The notes beneath the pieces are model-generated. The model saw only the letters and a program-made list of their open reading frames with translations. It did no database searches and was not told where the DNA came from. Of a stretch of DNA of 56,410 bases, positions 40,812 through 48,048 are shown in pieces. Location: positions 1 through 56,410 of the forward strand of contig JAWOIQ010000096.1 in the NCBI GenBank assembly GCA_046484585.1, read 5' to 3'. A program made the translations under genes and the position numbers. Within the stretch, counting starts at the first letter, position 1. Each line of letters begins with the position of its first letter. The DNA comes from JAGXFP01 sp046484585 (GTDB lineage: Bacteria; Desulfobacterota; Desulfobulbia; Desulfobulbales; JAGXFP01).

Positions 40812-42956
40812 TTACTTCATGACCACCGAATTTTTATTGGAAGTCTTGCCCCTTCCCGCGGCAACATTAACATTCTGGCCAAAACTGAACGGACTATCCA
40901 CATCGTTGACGGTAATGCCCTTGCCGGAGGTAACGGCGACATCGCCGCCGATGCTGGAACCGTGCTTGACGATCACCGCGCCGGAGTTGGCCTCCGCCCC
41001 GGAACCGGCGGCAACATTGATGGCAGCGCCGCCCTTTACCCTGGTCGAGATATTTCCGGAGACGCTGCTGTTTTCAACGACCACCGAGCCCATGTTGGCC
41101 TCGGTCCGGCTGCCGGCCGCCACATTGATCGCACCGCCGGCCACTTTATTGGTGATATTGCCCCGGACGCTGCTGTTCTCGATTTTGGTGGAACCCATGT
41201 TGGCTTCGGAACGGCTACCGGCGGCAACATTCAGGGCGGCGCCGCCGACGGTGTTTTTGATATTGCCCCTGACCCTGCTGTTCTCGATCCTGGTCGCCGC
41301 CTGATTGGCCTCGGCCCGGTTGCCTGCCGCGACATTCAAGGCTGCGCCGCCGACGGTATTGGTGATATTGCCCCGGACATCGCTGTTGGCAATTTCGGTG
41401 GCGCCCTGACTGGCCTCGGCCCGATTACCCGCCGCGACATTAAGAGCCGCCCCGGCTACGGTGTTTTTCACATTGCCCTTCATACTGCTGTTTTTCATCT
41501 TCAGAGCGCCCTGATCGGCCTCAACCCGGTTGCCCGCCGCGACATTAAGGGCCGCCCCTGCCACGGTATTGACCGCGGTCCCTTTCAGCTCGCTGTCCTC
41601 AAGCTTGACCGCACCCTGGTTGGCCTCGGCCCGGTTGCCGGCCGCGACATTCAGGGCCGCCCCCGCCACGGTATTGACCGCAGTCCCTTTCATCTCGCTG
41701 TTCTCCAGCTTGACCGCAGCCTGATTGGCCTCAACCCGGTTGCCCGCCGCGACATTCAGGGCCGCACCCGCCACGGTATTGACCGCGGTCCCTTTCAGCT
41801 CGCTGTTCTCCAGCTTGACCGCGCCCTGGTTGGCCTCAACCCGGTTGCCGGCCGCCACGTTGACCGCCCCGCCAACCACCGTGTTGATCAGGGCTCCCTT
41901 CACCTTACTGTTTTCCATTTTCACCGCGGCCTGGTTGGCCTCGGCCTGGTTGCCCGCCGCGACATTAACCGCCCCCAGGGCGCCGATACTATTGACGGCG
42001 GCCCCGTTCAGGCTGCTGTTTTCCATCCTGGTGGCAGCCTGGTTGGCTTCGACCCGGTTCCCGGCCGCCACGTTGACCATATTCTGACCGACCGCGGTAT
42101 TGACCACCGCCCCGGAAACCTTCGAATTTTCCAGGCTGGCTGCAACCTGCCGCGCCTCAACCTTGTTGCCGGCCGCAACATTGACCAGGTTCTGACCGGC
42201 GGCGGTGTTGACTACCGCCCCCTCGACACTACTGCCGGACATCCTCACCGTGGCCTGATCGGCTTCCACCTGGTTGCCCGCCCCGACATTGACCAGATTC
42301 TGGCCGATCGCGGTATTGACCACCGCCCCGCTCACCTTGCTGTTTTCCATAACCACGGAGGCCTGACCGGCCTTGACCCGGTTGCCGGCTCCGACATTGA
42401 CGGACTGATCAACTACCGAGGTATTGACCACCGCCCCCTTCACCCGGCTACTCTCCATCCGGACCGAGGACTGATCAGCATCAACCCTATTGCCGGCCCC
42501 GACGTTGACGGCGTTCCGGCCGGCCGCCGTATTGACCACCGCGCCGGTGATCCGACTATCCGAGATATCGATTGAGCCCTGGTTGGCCTTGACGTTATTC
42601 CCCGCCGCCACATTGACCTTCTTATCGACCAGGCTGGTGTTGACCACCGCTCCCCGCAATTTACCGCCCACCCTGGTGGAGGCCTGGCTGGCCGAAGCAT
42701 TGTTGCCGGCGGCAACGTTGACGCTCTGACTGCTGCGATTGAGATTGACGACAGCCCCTCCCATATCGAGACTCTGCAACTTTATGGAACTCTGCTCCGC
42801 CCTGCTCTGACTGCCGACGGCAACGTTGACGCTTTTCCCCGTTTGCCCGGGCACATTTATCACCGCTCCCTTGACACTGGAATCGGCAAAAGCCGGGGAA
42901 ATGCAGAAAAACAAAGGCGCCAGGGAAAGACAGAGGGAGAGATTAATTTTTTTCAT
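40812..42956 (-). CDS. Large secreted protein of about nineteen 36-residue repeats, putative major fibre subunit
   Basis: From the ATG at 42956 (GGAGA upstream) the protein has 714 residues: a signal peptide (CLSLAPLFFCISPAFA), then about nineteen units. Each unit has the form (V/L)NVAAGNRVEANQGAV, KLENSELKG and TAVNTVAGAA. The NVAAG...NQ spacing recalls curlin repeats (G-x-x-N-x-A...Q), but with a 36-residue rather than a 22-residue period. It has few aromatic residues and very few cysteines. The C-terminus ends NKNSVVMK. It shares its repeat with the 310-residue neighbour. Export by the CsgG-like lipoprotein is inferred. A beta-helical surface adhesin is the alternative. Confidence 0.82.
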   Translation of the reverse strand: MKKINLSLCLSLAPLFFCISPAFADSSVKGAVINVPGQTGKSVNVAVGSQSRAEQSSIKLQSLDMGGAVVNLNRSSQSVNVAAGNNASASQASTRVGGKLRGAVVNTSLVDKKVNVAAGNNVKANQGSIDISDSRITGAVVNTAAGRNAVNVGAGNRVDADQSSVRMESSRVKGAVVNTSVVDQSVNVGAGNRVKAGQASVVMENSKVSGAVVNTAIGQNLVNVGAGNQVEADQATVRMSGSSVEGAVVNTAAGQNLVNVAAGNKVEARQVAASLENSKVSGAVVNTAVGQNMVNVAAGNRVEANQAATRMENSSLNGAAVNSIGALGAVNVAAGNQAEANQAAVKMENSKVKGALINTVVGGAVNVAAGNRVEANQGAVKLENSELKGTAVNTVAGAALNVAAGNRVEANQAAVKLENSEMKGTAVNTVAGAALNVAAGNRAEANQGAVKLEDSELKGTAVNTVAGAALNVAAGNRVEADQGALKMKNSSMKGNVKNTVAGAALNVAAGNRAEASQGATEIANSDVRGNITNTVGGAALNVAAGNRAEANQAATRIENSRVRGNIKNTVGGAALNVAAGSRSEANMGSTKIENSSVRGNITNKVAGGAINVAAGSRTEANMGSVVVENSSVSGNISTRVKGGAAINVAAGSGAEANSGAVIVKHGSSIGGDVAVTSGKGITVNDVDSPFSFGQNVNVAAGRGKTSNKNSVVMK
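40860..42870 (-). repeat. Tandem approximately 108-bp coding repeats (about nineteen units)
   Basis: Successive units share GCCGCGACATTCAGGGCCGC-type blocks and CTGTTCTCCAGCTTGACCGC-type blocks. The middle units (about 41450-41860) are nearly identical at DNA level, suggesting recent duplication, while both ends have diverged. Confidence 0.8.
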
Positions 42957-43352
42957 TTGGCATCTCCGAATTGCGCGTGCCGGGTGCAGAGACCCGAAGT
43001 AATTTTCACTCAATTAATCTATTTGATATCTATTATCATTTTTACTTTGGTTTTCCCACCAAAAACAACTTAAAGCAATCAGGGCGGCCCCACAAAATTC
43101 ATCCCGCCCGAAGCGGGGGTCGGACTCCTGTTTTAAAGTGTAATTATCACTGCAAGCCACCTCGGCAAGCAGTGAATGGGTACACCATTTTTCTGTGACT
43201 TTTTCACCAGCGTTTTTTCGCTGATTATTACGGTTTGGTTATGGGAAGCGACAAGATTATCGGTTAGTATGAGATTTCATAAGTTACCGGTCTGCGTCAC
43301 CGTTTCAGCCGGTCCGAACACCCATTCAAAATCAAGTTAAAGGACGCCTGCG
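42957..43352. other. Divergent region upstream of two secreted-protein genes, with hairpin and Fur-like palindrome
   Basis: It holds promoters for the large repeat protein (leftward) and the 127-residue secreted protein (rightward). TGATATCTATTATCA (43024-43038) is an inverted repeat similar to a Fur box (12 of 14 positions of the 7-1-7 consensus by eye). CACTGCAAGCCACCTCGGCA (43148-43167), continuing to GCAGTG at 43174, forms a symmetric hairpin: a 6-bp stem, an AA/AA internal loop, then GCC/GGC. No gene is seen. Confidence 0.45.
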
Positions 43353-43736
43353 ATGAAAAAAAGATTCTCCGCCGTCGGTTTGTCTTCACTGTTGTTAGCC
43401 GCCGGGTTATCCCTGGCCGGCCAGGGTCGGAACCTGACCCCCCTTGAGCTGACAACGTCTCTGGTAGATATGAACGGCCTGGAGGCCGAGTTCCATCCGG
43501 CCAATAACATCGTCAGCGTCAGGGGCTTGCTCAAAAACACCTCGAACAGCGTGATTCGCGGCTTTCTCTCTTTGCATATCCTCTCGGCCACCGGCAACGT
43601 TCTCCAGACCTTCGAGCTCCCGGTAAAGGATCACCAACCCCTGGGCAGGGGCGAATCGTTCAGCTTTGAAACCGCCCTGCCCGTCTCCCTGAACAAGGAG
43701 GCGGCCCACCTGAGCGTTGACTTCACCAAAAACTGA
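43353..43736 (+). CDS. Small secreted Ig-like protein
   Basis: The 127-residue protein has a signal peptide (SSLLLAAGLSLAGQ). A single beta-rich domain follows, with strands IVSVRGLLKNTSN, IRGFLSLHILSATGN, LQTFELPVKD and ESFSFETALPV. This pattern fits FxLYD/Ig-like folds. AAAGGACG precedes the ATG. It lies between the repeat-protein genes and the CsgG-like operon but on the opposite strand. Its position and fold type are reminiscent of CsgC/CsgH-type curli chaperones, but I see no specific sequence match. Confidence 0.7.
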   Translation: MKKRFSAVGLSSLLLAAGLSLAGQGRNLTPLELTTSLVDMNGLEAEFHPANNIVSVRGLLKNTSNSVIRGFLSLHILSATGNVLQTFELPVKDHQPLGRGESFSFETALPVSLNKEAAHLSVDFTKN

Positions 43737-43952
43737 ACCGGAATTGCTGAAATCGCAAGAAGTCAGGGGATGGCCATGCAAAAATCTTGATATACGCCCC
43801 GCGGGAAATGCCTCCCGGGAGAACCCTTAGTGTACAAAAAAGCAGTGTGTTTTCGAGAGAGAGACCATACATGTGGTATGCCGAACAGACAAAAACTTAC
43901 CACGACCAAGCAGATCGGAGTTTTTGCGGCGCCATCAGAGTTAATCCGGATT

Positions 43953-44240
43953 TCAGTCGATGGAACTATAGGGTTTTTTCAGATCGTTTTTTATAACGGT
44001 GCTTTCCATGCTCGGCCCGTAGGTCCGGCTATAAACCGTGCGGGTCTCCCCGGAAACGGTATCGATCACAAAGGCGCCGACCGCGCCGCCTTTTTCGCCG
44101 AAGGAAGTGGCCCAGGAGGACAGCTGGTAGCGGCCAAAGCTCAGATTTGCAGACGAGGAGCCCTGGTGATCGATGGCTCCGGTGAGGACCAGAAAAAACA
44201 GGGCGGCCAAGACACCAAAAATAAAATATTTAGCCTTCAT
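43953..44240 (-). CDS. Small envelope protein, third gene of the CsgG-like operon
   Basis: The 95-residue protein starts with a strong hydrophobic helix (FIFGVLAALFFLVLTGAI) that is either a signal peptide or a membrane anchor. The polar domain that follows (LSFGRYQLSSWATSFG; GGAVGAFVIDTVSGETRTVY) is of unknown fold. CGGAGG lies before the ATG. It follows the LPP20-like gene by 23 bp in the same direction and is almost certainly co-transcribed. The function is unknown. Confidence 0.7.
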   Translation of the reverse strand: MKAKYFIFGVLAALFFLVLTGAIDHQGSSSANLSFGRYQLSSWATSFGEKGGAVGAFVIDTVSGETRTVYSRTYGPSMESTVIKNDLKKPYSSID

Positions 44241-44263
44241 CGTCCCACACCTCCGTATTTATG

Positions 44264-44998
44264 TTACAGGCCCGAACCGGCTTGCGAGTAATCGTCACTT
44301 TGAGCTCCCAGCCCCTCGACTTCGATCACCGGGTCCACATCCAGAATCTGCTGACCGAGGATCTCCGACACCTCATTGGTATCGATCTGCATCTTGACAA
44401 AGGCGTCGCCCTGGTCATCCCAGCCGTAATCCGCAAGCCGGGCCAGATAAATAGTGGCGAGCACCTTCGATTTGACAATATCCGAGGTTAAAATATAATT
44501 TTCCACCGTGGTCTGGCTCTCCAGGGTGAAACCGACGATCCGCTTGGCCAGTTGCTTGTAGGCATCGATCTCGGCGGCCCGCAGCGCTCCGAGGGGCACG
44601 GCCATCCCCGGCGTGGAGGTGGCGAACCCCACCCTGGTGAAGCTCTTGCCGTTAAAGTTGATCTGCTGCCCGTCGATATTGGTGAACTCGTTCAGGGTTA
44701 TCGAGGCTACGGCCTTGGCGATGTCCTTTTCGGCATCATAGGACATTTCATCTATTCTGATCCCGCGGATTTCAGCCTGGGTTTTGGTATCGGTCTTGCC
44801 CTCGAACCCCGAGGCGATCATATTCTCCACCGATTCGCTCGAGCGGATCTTGAGTCCGTAAATCGACTCGACAATGGCCCGTTCGGCAACGATCTTAGCG
44901 GCCCTTATGGTCATGATTTTCTTATTGCCGGCCATGGCCGCCGGCGAAAATATCAACATGGCAATCACAAAAAAGGTGGTGGCTCTGGCCAGACGCAT
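44264..44998 (-). CDS. LPP20-like secreted protein, second gene of the CsgG-like operon
   Basis: From the ATG at 44998 (GGAGG upstream) the protein has 244 residues, with a signal peptide (FFVIAMLIFSPAAMAG) and no lipobox. The core ALRAAEIDAYKQLAKRIVG with surrounding strands matches LPP20-type lipoproteins, which often accompany FlgN/FlgO/FlgP or CsgG-like genes. An unusual feature is two such AAKIVAERAIVESIYGLKI/AAEIDAYKQLAKRIVGF halves, suggesting an internal duplication. It is probably a periplasmic or outer-membrane partner of the CsgG-like protein encoded 69 bp upstream. Confidence 0.72.
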   Translation of the reverse strand: MRLARATTFFVIAMLIFSPAAMAGNKKIMTIRAAKIVAERAIVESIYGLKIRSSESVENMIASGFEGKTDTKTQAEIRGIRIDEMSYDAEKDIAKAVASITLNEFTNIDGQQINFNGKSFTRVGFATSTPGMAVPLGALRAAEIDAYKQLAKRIVGFTLESQTTVENYILTSDIVKSKVLATIYLARLADYGWDDQGDAFVKMQIDTNEVSEILGQQILDVDPVIEVEGLGAQSDDYSQAGSGL

Positions 44999-45067
44999 CG
45001 GGGTTCCTCCATTATCAGAACAGCTTGATTTCTTTGTCATATTCCTGAAATTCGCGGGGGCATATGC

Positions 45068-46489
45068 CTACCAATCGCTGTCATTCAACATCCGGCCGAA
45101 ACCGGTGCTTTGCAGGGCATTGGCATTGCCGGCCGACTCGGCCGCCGGCGCTTCCCGCGGCGCTGCCTCCGCATGGGGAGCGGCAGCAACCTGCTCCTCA
45201 TAGGCCTGCTCCTCATAGGCGACAGCTTCGGGAGCTGCCTGCTCCGGGGCGGCCGGTTCGGCCTGGGCCATGGCCTGCTGGTAGAGAATATTATCCAGGG
45301 CGGCCCGGCGTCCGACGGCGGCGGCATCAAACGGCATACCGATATAGATATCGGTAAAAAGCTCCTCGCTGATTTCGCCGCTGCCGACCTGATAATCGGG
45401 GGCAAAAGCAAGCAAAGCCGCCTCGGTCTGCGCATCAAGCACGCCGGTCACCTGGGTATCGTAACCGTGGATGTACAACCATTGCTGAATCGCGGCCACC
45501 CGGGTAGCGGGAGCCATCGAGTAGTAAATCGCGGCAATGGAGTCGAGCACCACGGGATCGGGCAGGGTGTCGTCGCCCAGGAGGCGCCAGTAGGGAATAT
45601 TCAGGTACTTGCCGACCATCTGGATCATACTGGTCTGCACCAGAAGCCGCACCGCTTCATGCCGGCCCTGCACCTTTTTAACGGAGCCCTTGAGCCCGAA
45701 AGTCGGCCCGAAGATGGTTATCCCCAGCTCTTTCTGCCGGGTCGCCTTGTTAACCACCATGCTGTTGGTGGTGGTCATCTTGGCAATTCCCGCCAGGGTC
45801 GTAAAATCCTTCATGTTGAAATCAAGAGTGATCCGAGCCTTGCCCGCCTTTCCGGCGCTGCCGTAATTAACTCCGATTTCATCGGAGGGCACCCAGCTCT
45901 TGAGACCGCTGACCGTGGCCTGGGCCCCGACATCGACGCCGTCCCCCCTGGTCTCCAGGCCACGATCAAATTCGGTGATTCCGCCGGTTATGACGACATC
46001 GGGAATAAGCTTGTCCGCGAAATCAGAATAGCCGGTAACCATCTGGTTCTGGATAAAACCGGGATCGTATTCGATAAAGACGACATTGCCGCCGATCGAA
46101 TTCAAGGTGCTTTTCATTATCTCGGTGATGTTTCTCTGGATTTCACCGCCGGTGGTCATGGCGGTTCCGGTTTTATCGGTAATATCGTTGCTCTGGATCT
46201 TGACCAGACCGGTGTCGAAAACCGTGCTCATCGAGCCCAGATCGGACAACGCCCCGGTGTAGGAGGTTATTTTGACTTCGGGAGCCGTCTGCTCAAGTTC
46301 AACATCGACATCTCGGGGATCTACTCCGGCGCAGGAGATAATAAGCGGCATTAACAAGGCCGCGGCGATCAACCACTTAAACTTATACCCACAGGGCGTA
46401 AGTTTCGATTGCACCCTAAAGGGCATGAAAGCAGACAAGCTGCTCAACTCAGCTTTATCCGCCAAAGCGCCCGCTCTGATTCCATCCAT
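45068..46489 (-). CDS. CsgG/HfaB-like outer-membrane lipoprotein with a peptidoglycan-binding-like domain
   Basis: From the ATG at 46489 (AAAGGAG upstream) the protein has 473 residues. A lipobox ends at C53 (LIISC). The CsgG-like domain follows (LIPDVVITGGITEFDRGLE, then IFGPTFGLKGSVKKVQGRHEA and MVGKYLNIPYW). A segment near 310-345 (AAIQQWLYIHGYDTQVTGVL) looks like a PG_binding_1 motif, and the tail is Ala/Glu/Pro-rich. CsgG forms the outer-membrane pore that secretes curli subunits. The n-region before the signal peptide is abnormally long because a dispersed repeat (46384-46460) is translated there. An in-repeat ATG at 46426 is an alternative start. It is divergent from a Crp/Fnr regulator gene. 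Confidence 0.75.
   Translation of the reverse strand: MDGIRAGALADKAELSSLSAFMPFRVQSKLTPCGYKFKWLIAAALLMPLIISCAGVDPRDVDVELEQTAPEVKITSYTGALSDLGSMSTVFDTGLVKIQSNDITDKTGTAMTTGGEIQRNITEIMKSTLNSIGGNVVFIEYDPGFIQNQMVTGYSDFADKLIPDVVITGGITEFDRGLETRGDGVDVGAQATVSGLKSWVPSDEIGVNYGSAGKAGKARITLDFNMKDFTTLAGIAKMTTTNSMVVNKATRQKELGITIFGPTFGLKGSVKKVQGRHEAVRLLVQTSMIQMVGKYLNIPYWRLLGDDTLPDPVVLDSIAAIYYSMAPATRVAAIQQWLYIHGYDTQVTGVLDAQTEAALLAFAPDYQVGSGEISEELFTDIYIGMPFDAAAVGRRAALDNILYQQAMAQAEPAAPEQAAPEAVAYEEQAYEEQVAAAPHAEAAPREAPAAESAGNANALQSTGFGRMLNDSDW
46384..46460 (-). repeat. Dispersed palindromic element, copy 2 (within the CsgG-like gene)
   Basis: Read on the minus strand it runs GATAAAGCTGAGTTGAGCAG, CTTGTCTGCTTTCATGCCCT, TTAGGGTGCAATCGAAACTT and ACGCCCTGTGGGTATAA. 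It is the long form. It is translated as KAELSSLSAFMPFRVQSK in the same frame as copy 1 and lies just before the lipoprotein signal helix. Confidence 0.8.
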
Positions 46490-46860
46490 CACATGCCTCT
46501 CCTTTCTCAATTCCGTGCCTATTTCATGACATCCATGAACCGGTTCAACTGATTTCTCATTAACCACTTGTTGCTATACCCGACCCGGCCCCAAATTTCT
46601 AATAAATGTTTAGCAAAAAACCGCTTTTTTCGTGAAAAACAATAAAATATCCCTGCGCTGAAAACAGTGACCTTTACTACCAGGTTTATGTGAAATATTT
46701 ACATCTGCCTCTACGGGTTGTTATTGGATGATTTTGCCGATATAATGCTTTCGATCCGCCAGGGCGGATCGGCCTGGATAAACTTCCCTGTAAAATTGAT
46801 AAATTACCGGCAACCGAAAAATGAGACGATCGCTCAATAATCAGAAAAATCGAGGAAAAT
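46490..46860. other. Divergent promoter region of the CsgG-like operon and Crp/Fnr gene
   Basis: These 371 bp separate the two divergent transcripts. Besides the palindrome at 46688-46704, the stretch has AT-rich blocks at 46600-46660. No small gene is supported. Confidence 0.5.
46688..46704. promoter_or_regulatory. Crp/Fnr-like palindromic operator
   Basis: ATGTGAAATATTTACAT is a near-perfect 17-bp inverted repeat resembling Crp/Fnr sites (TGTGA and T-ACA half-sites, spacing 5). It lies 157 bp upstream of the Crp/Fnr-family gene and 184 bp upstream of the CsgG-like gene. That gene's product may bind it and control both. Confidence 0.5.
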
Positions 46861-47526
46861 ATGATGAAAAACCCCCTGGTAAGCAGCGCCATCTTCTCGG
46901 GGATCAGCGACCCCGATCTCGACAAGATCAAACAAGCCGCGATTAAAAAGGTATATCCGAAAAACACCATTATTCTAAGCGAAGGAGATCTTACCGACTC
47001 GTTGTATATCGTAGCCTGCGGCAAGGTGAAGGTCACGATCATCGACGAACACGGCAAAGAGATTATCCTGTCGATTCTAGGCCCCGGCGATTACTTCGGG
47101 GAGATGACCGCCCTGGAGGCAGGCTCGGCCCGCAGCGCCTGCGTAGTGACCAGGGAAAAAAGCGAGGTTCTTATCCTGTCTAAAAAAGAGTTCCGGAAAA
47201 TCATTTCCGCCAATCCCGATATCGTTTTCAGCCTGCTGAAGGATTCGATCGAGAGGCTCCGGGAGGCCAACAAGAAGATCGAAAGCCTCGCCCTGATGGA
47301 TGTATACGGCAGGGTGGCGCGGCTCTTCCTGCAAATGGCCGGAGTCGATAATGATACCGGCAAGCAGGTCATCGACGAGAGACTGACCCATCAGGACATT
47401 GCCAACATGGTCGGCTCTTCCCGGGAGATGGTCAGCCGGGTCATGAAGGAGCTGTGCCGGGGCGGTTACATCTCGGTCAACCACAAGATCATCGAAATCA
47501 ATAAAAAACTGCCGTACGCCTGGTAA
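46861..47526 (+). CDS. Crp/Fnr-family transcriptional regulator
   Basis: The 221-residue protein has a cyclic-nucleotide-binding fold (about 10-130, with LGPGDYFGEMTALEAGSARSA as the phosphate-binding cassette), a dimer helix, and a helix-turn-helix (LTHQDIANMVGSSREMVSRV) at about 172-195. There is no N-terminal Cys cluster as in true Fnr, so it is more like Crp; an intact R-S-A cassette suggests a cyclic nucleotide ligand. Its divergent position makes it the likely regulator of the CsgG-like operon. Two Met codons begin the gene (46861, 46864). Confidence 0.9.
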   Translation: MMKNPLVSSAIFSGISDPDLDKIKQAAIKKVYPKNTIILSEGDLTDSLYIVACGKVKVTIIDEHGKEIILSILGPGDYFGEMTALEAGSARSACVVTREKSEVLILSKKEFRKIISANPDIVFSLLKDSIERLREANKKIESLALMDVYGRVARLFLQMAGVDNDTGKQVIDERLTHQDIANMVGSSREMVSRVMKELCRGGYISVNHKIIEINKKLPYAW

Positions 47527-47774
47527 GTCCTTCCACGCCCCCCGTGGTAATTCGTGGTCCCGGCCAATTCCGGCCTGGCCGTGGTGCGGCAAGGCGCCGG
47601 GACAGACACCTTGCTGCGGGCCGCAGCTCCTTCCAAAAAAATATTTCCCAAGTCGCTAAAAAAGGGTATTATATTCGTTTTTTTTCGGCCGCTATTCGAA
47701 TAAAACAGCCTGAACCGCCGATCTTTTTTTATTTTTCCATTTTAATGGTTATTGTAGTGAACCAATGCTAAAAA
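47527..47774. other. Intergenic region, no gene seen
   Basis: The stretch between the regulator and the MITE-like element starts GC-rich (GGCCAATTCCGGCC and similar short palindromes near 47560-47580) and becomes AT-rich after 47640. Nothing further can be named. Confidence 0.4.
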
Positions 47775-48048
47775 CCTGAATCCGTGAGCGTTCGAGAACG
47801 GTGCAGATGCAAGGCGGCAACAATGTTGATAATACTATTGGTATATCAACGAGTTGCCAACGCGGCAGATCCGCCGTTATCGGGCGCCCCGCAGGGCGGC
47901 GGGGTGAATCGAGGCGACCCGGTGAAAAATCGATTATTTACGTAACAACTAACGAATAAAGTTGAGTTGAGCAGCTTGTCTGCTCGTACGAAACTTATGC
48001 CCTGTGGGTATAAAACAAAATTCCCCACTAAGCCGTCACGGATTCAGG
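47775..48048 (+). mobile_element. MITE-like element A with CTGAATCCGTGA terminal inverted repeats
   Basis: The ends CCTGAATCCGTGA (47775-47787) and TCACGGATTCAGG (48036-48048) are perfect 13-bp inverted repeats. Internal CG-rich hairpins (TTATCGGGCGCCCCGCAGGG) are shared with element B at 52920-53138 in the opposite orientation. Element A also carries a nested palindromic element (copy 3) absent from B. The right end touches the ATG of the permease gene directly (48049), so it supplies the 5' UTR. It encodes no protein. Confidence 0.85.
47956..48013 (+). repeat. Dispersed palindromic element, copy 3 (nested in MITE A)
   Basis: ATAAAGTTGAGTTGAGCAGC, CTTGTCTGCTCGTACGAAAC and TTATGCCCTGTGGGTATAA. 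GAGCAG/CTGCTC and TTATGCCC/GGGTATAA are two stable hairpins. The same site in MITE B (ATAAAGTGAAATTCCCC) lacks about 50 bp, so B looks like an empty or deleted site. Confidence 0.85.

Noticed and set aside
39550..42575. Long plus-strand repetitive frames across the repeat-protein genes
   Set aside because: They look like repeat proteins only because the DNA is repetitive; they lack signal peptides and ribosome-binding sites, which the minus frames have.
40700..42950. Possible CRISPR array (regular repeats)
   Set aside because: The repeats are 108 bp, contiguous and coding, with no spacers and no cas genes.
43787..43996. Short plus-strand frame downstream of the Ig-like protein gene
   Set aside because: No ribosome-binding site, and it runs into the opposite-strand envelope gene.
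47846..48028. Minus-strand 60-codon frame in MITE A
   Set aside because: It consists of the terminal-repeat interior and palindromic element; no start site and no protein similarity.
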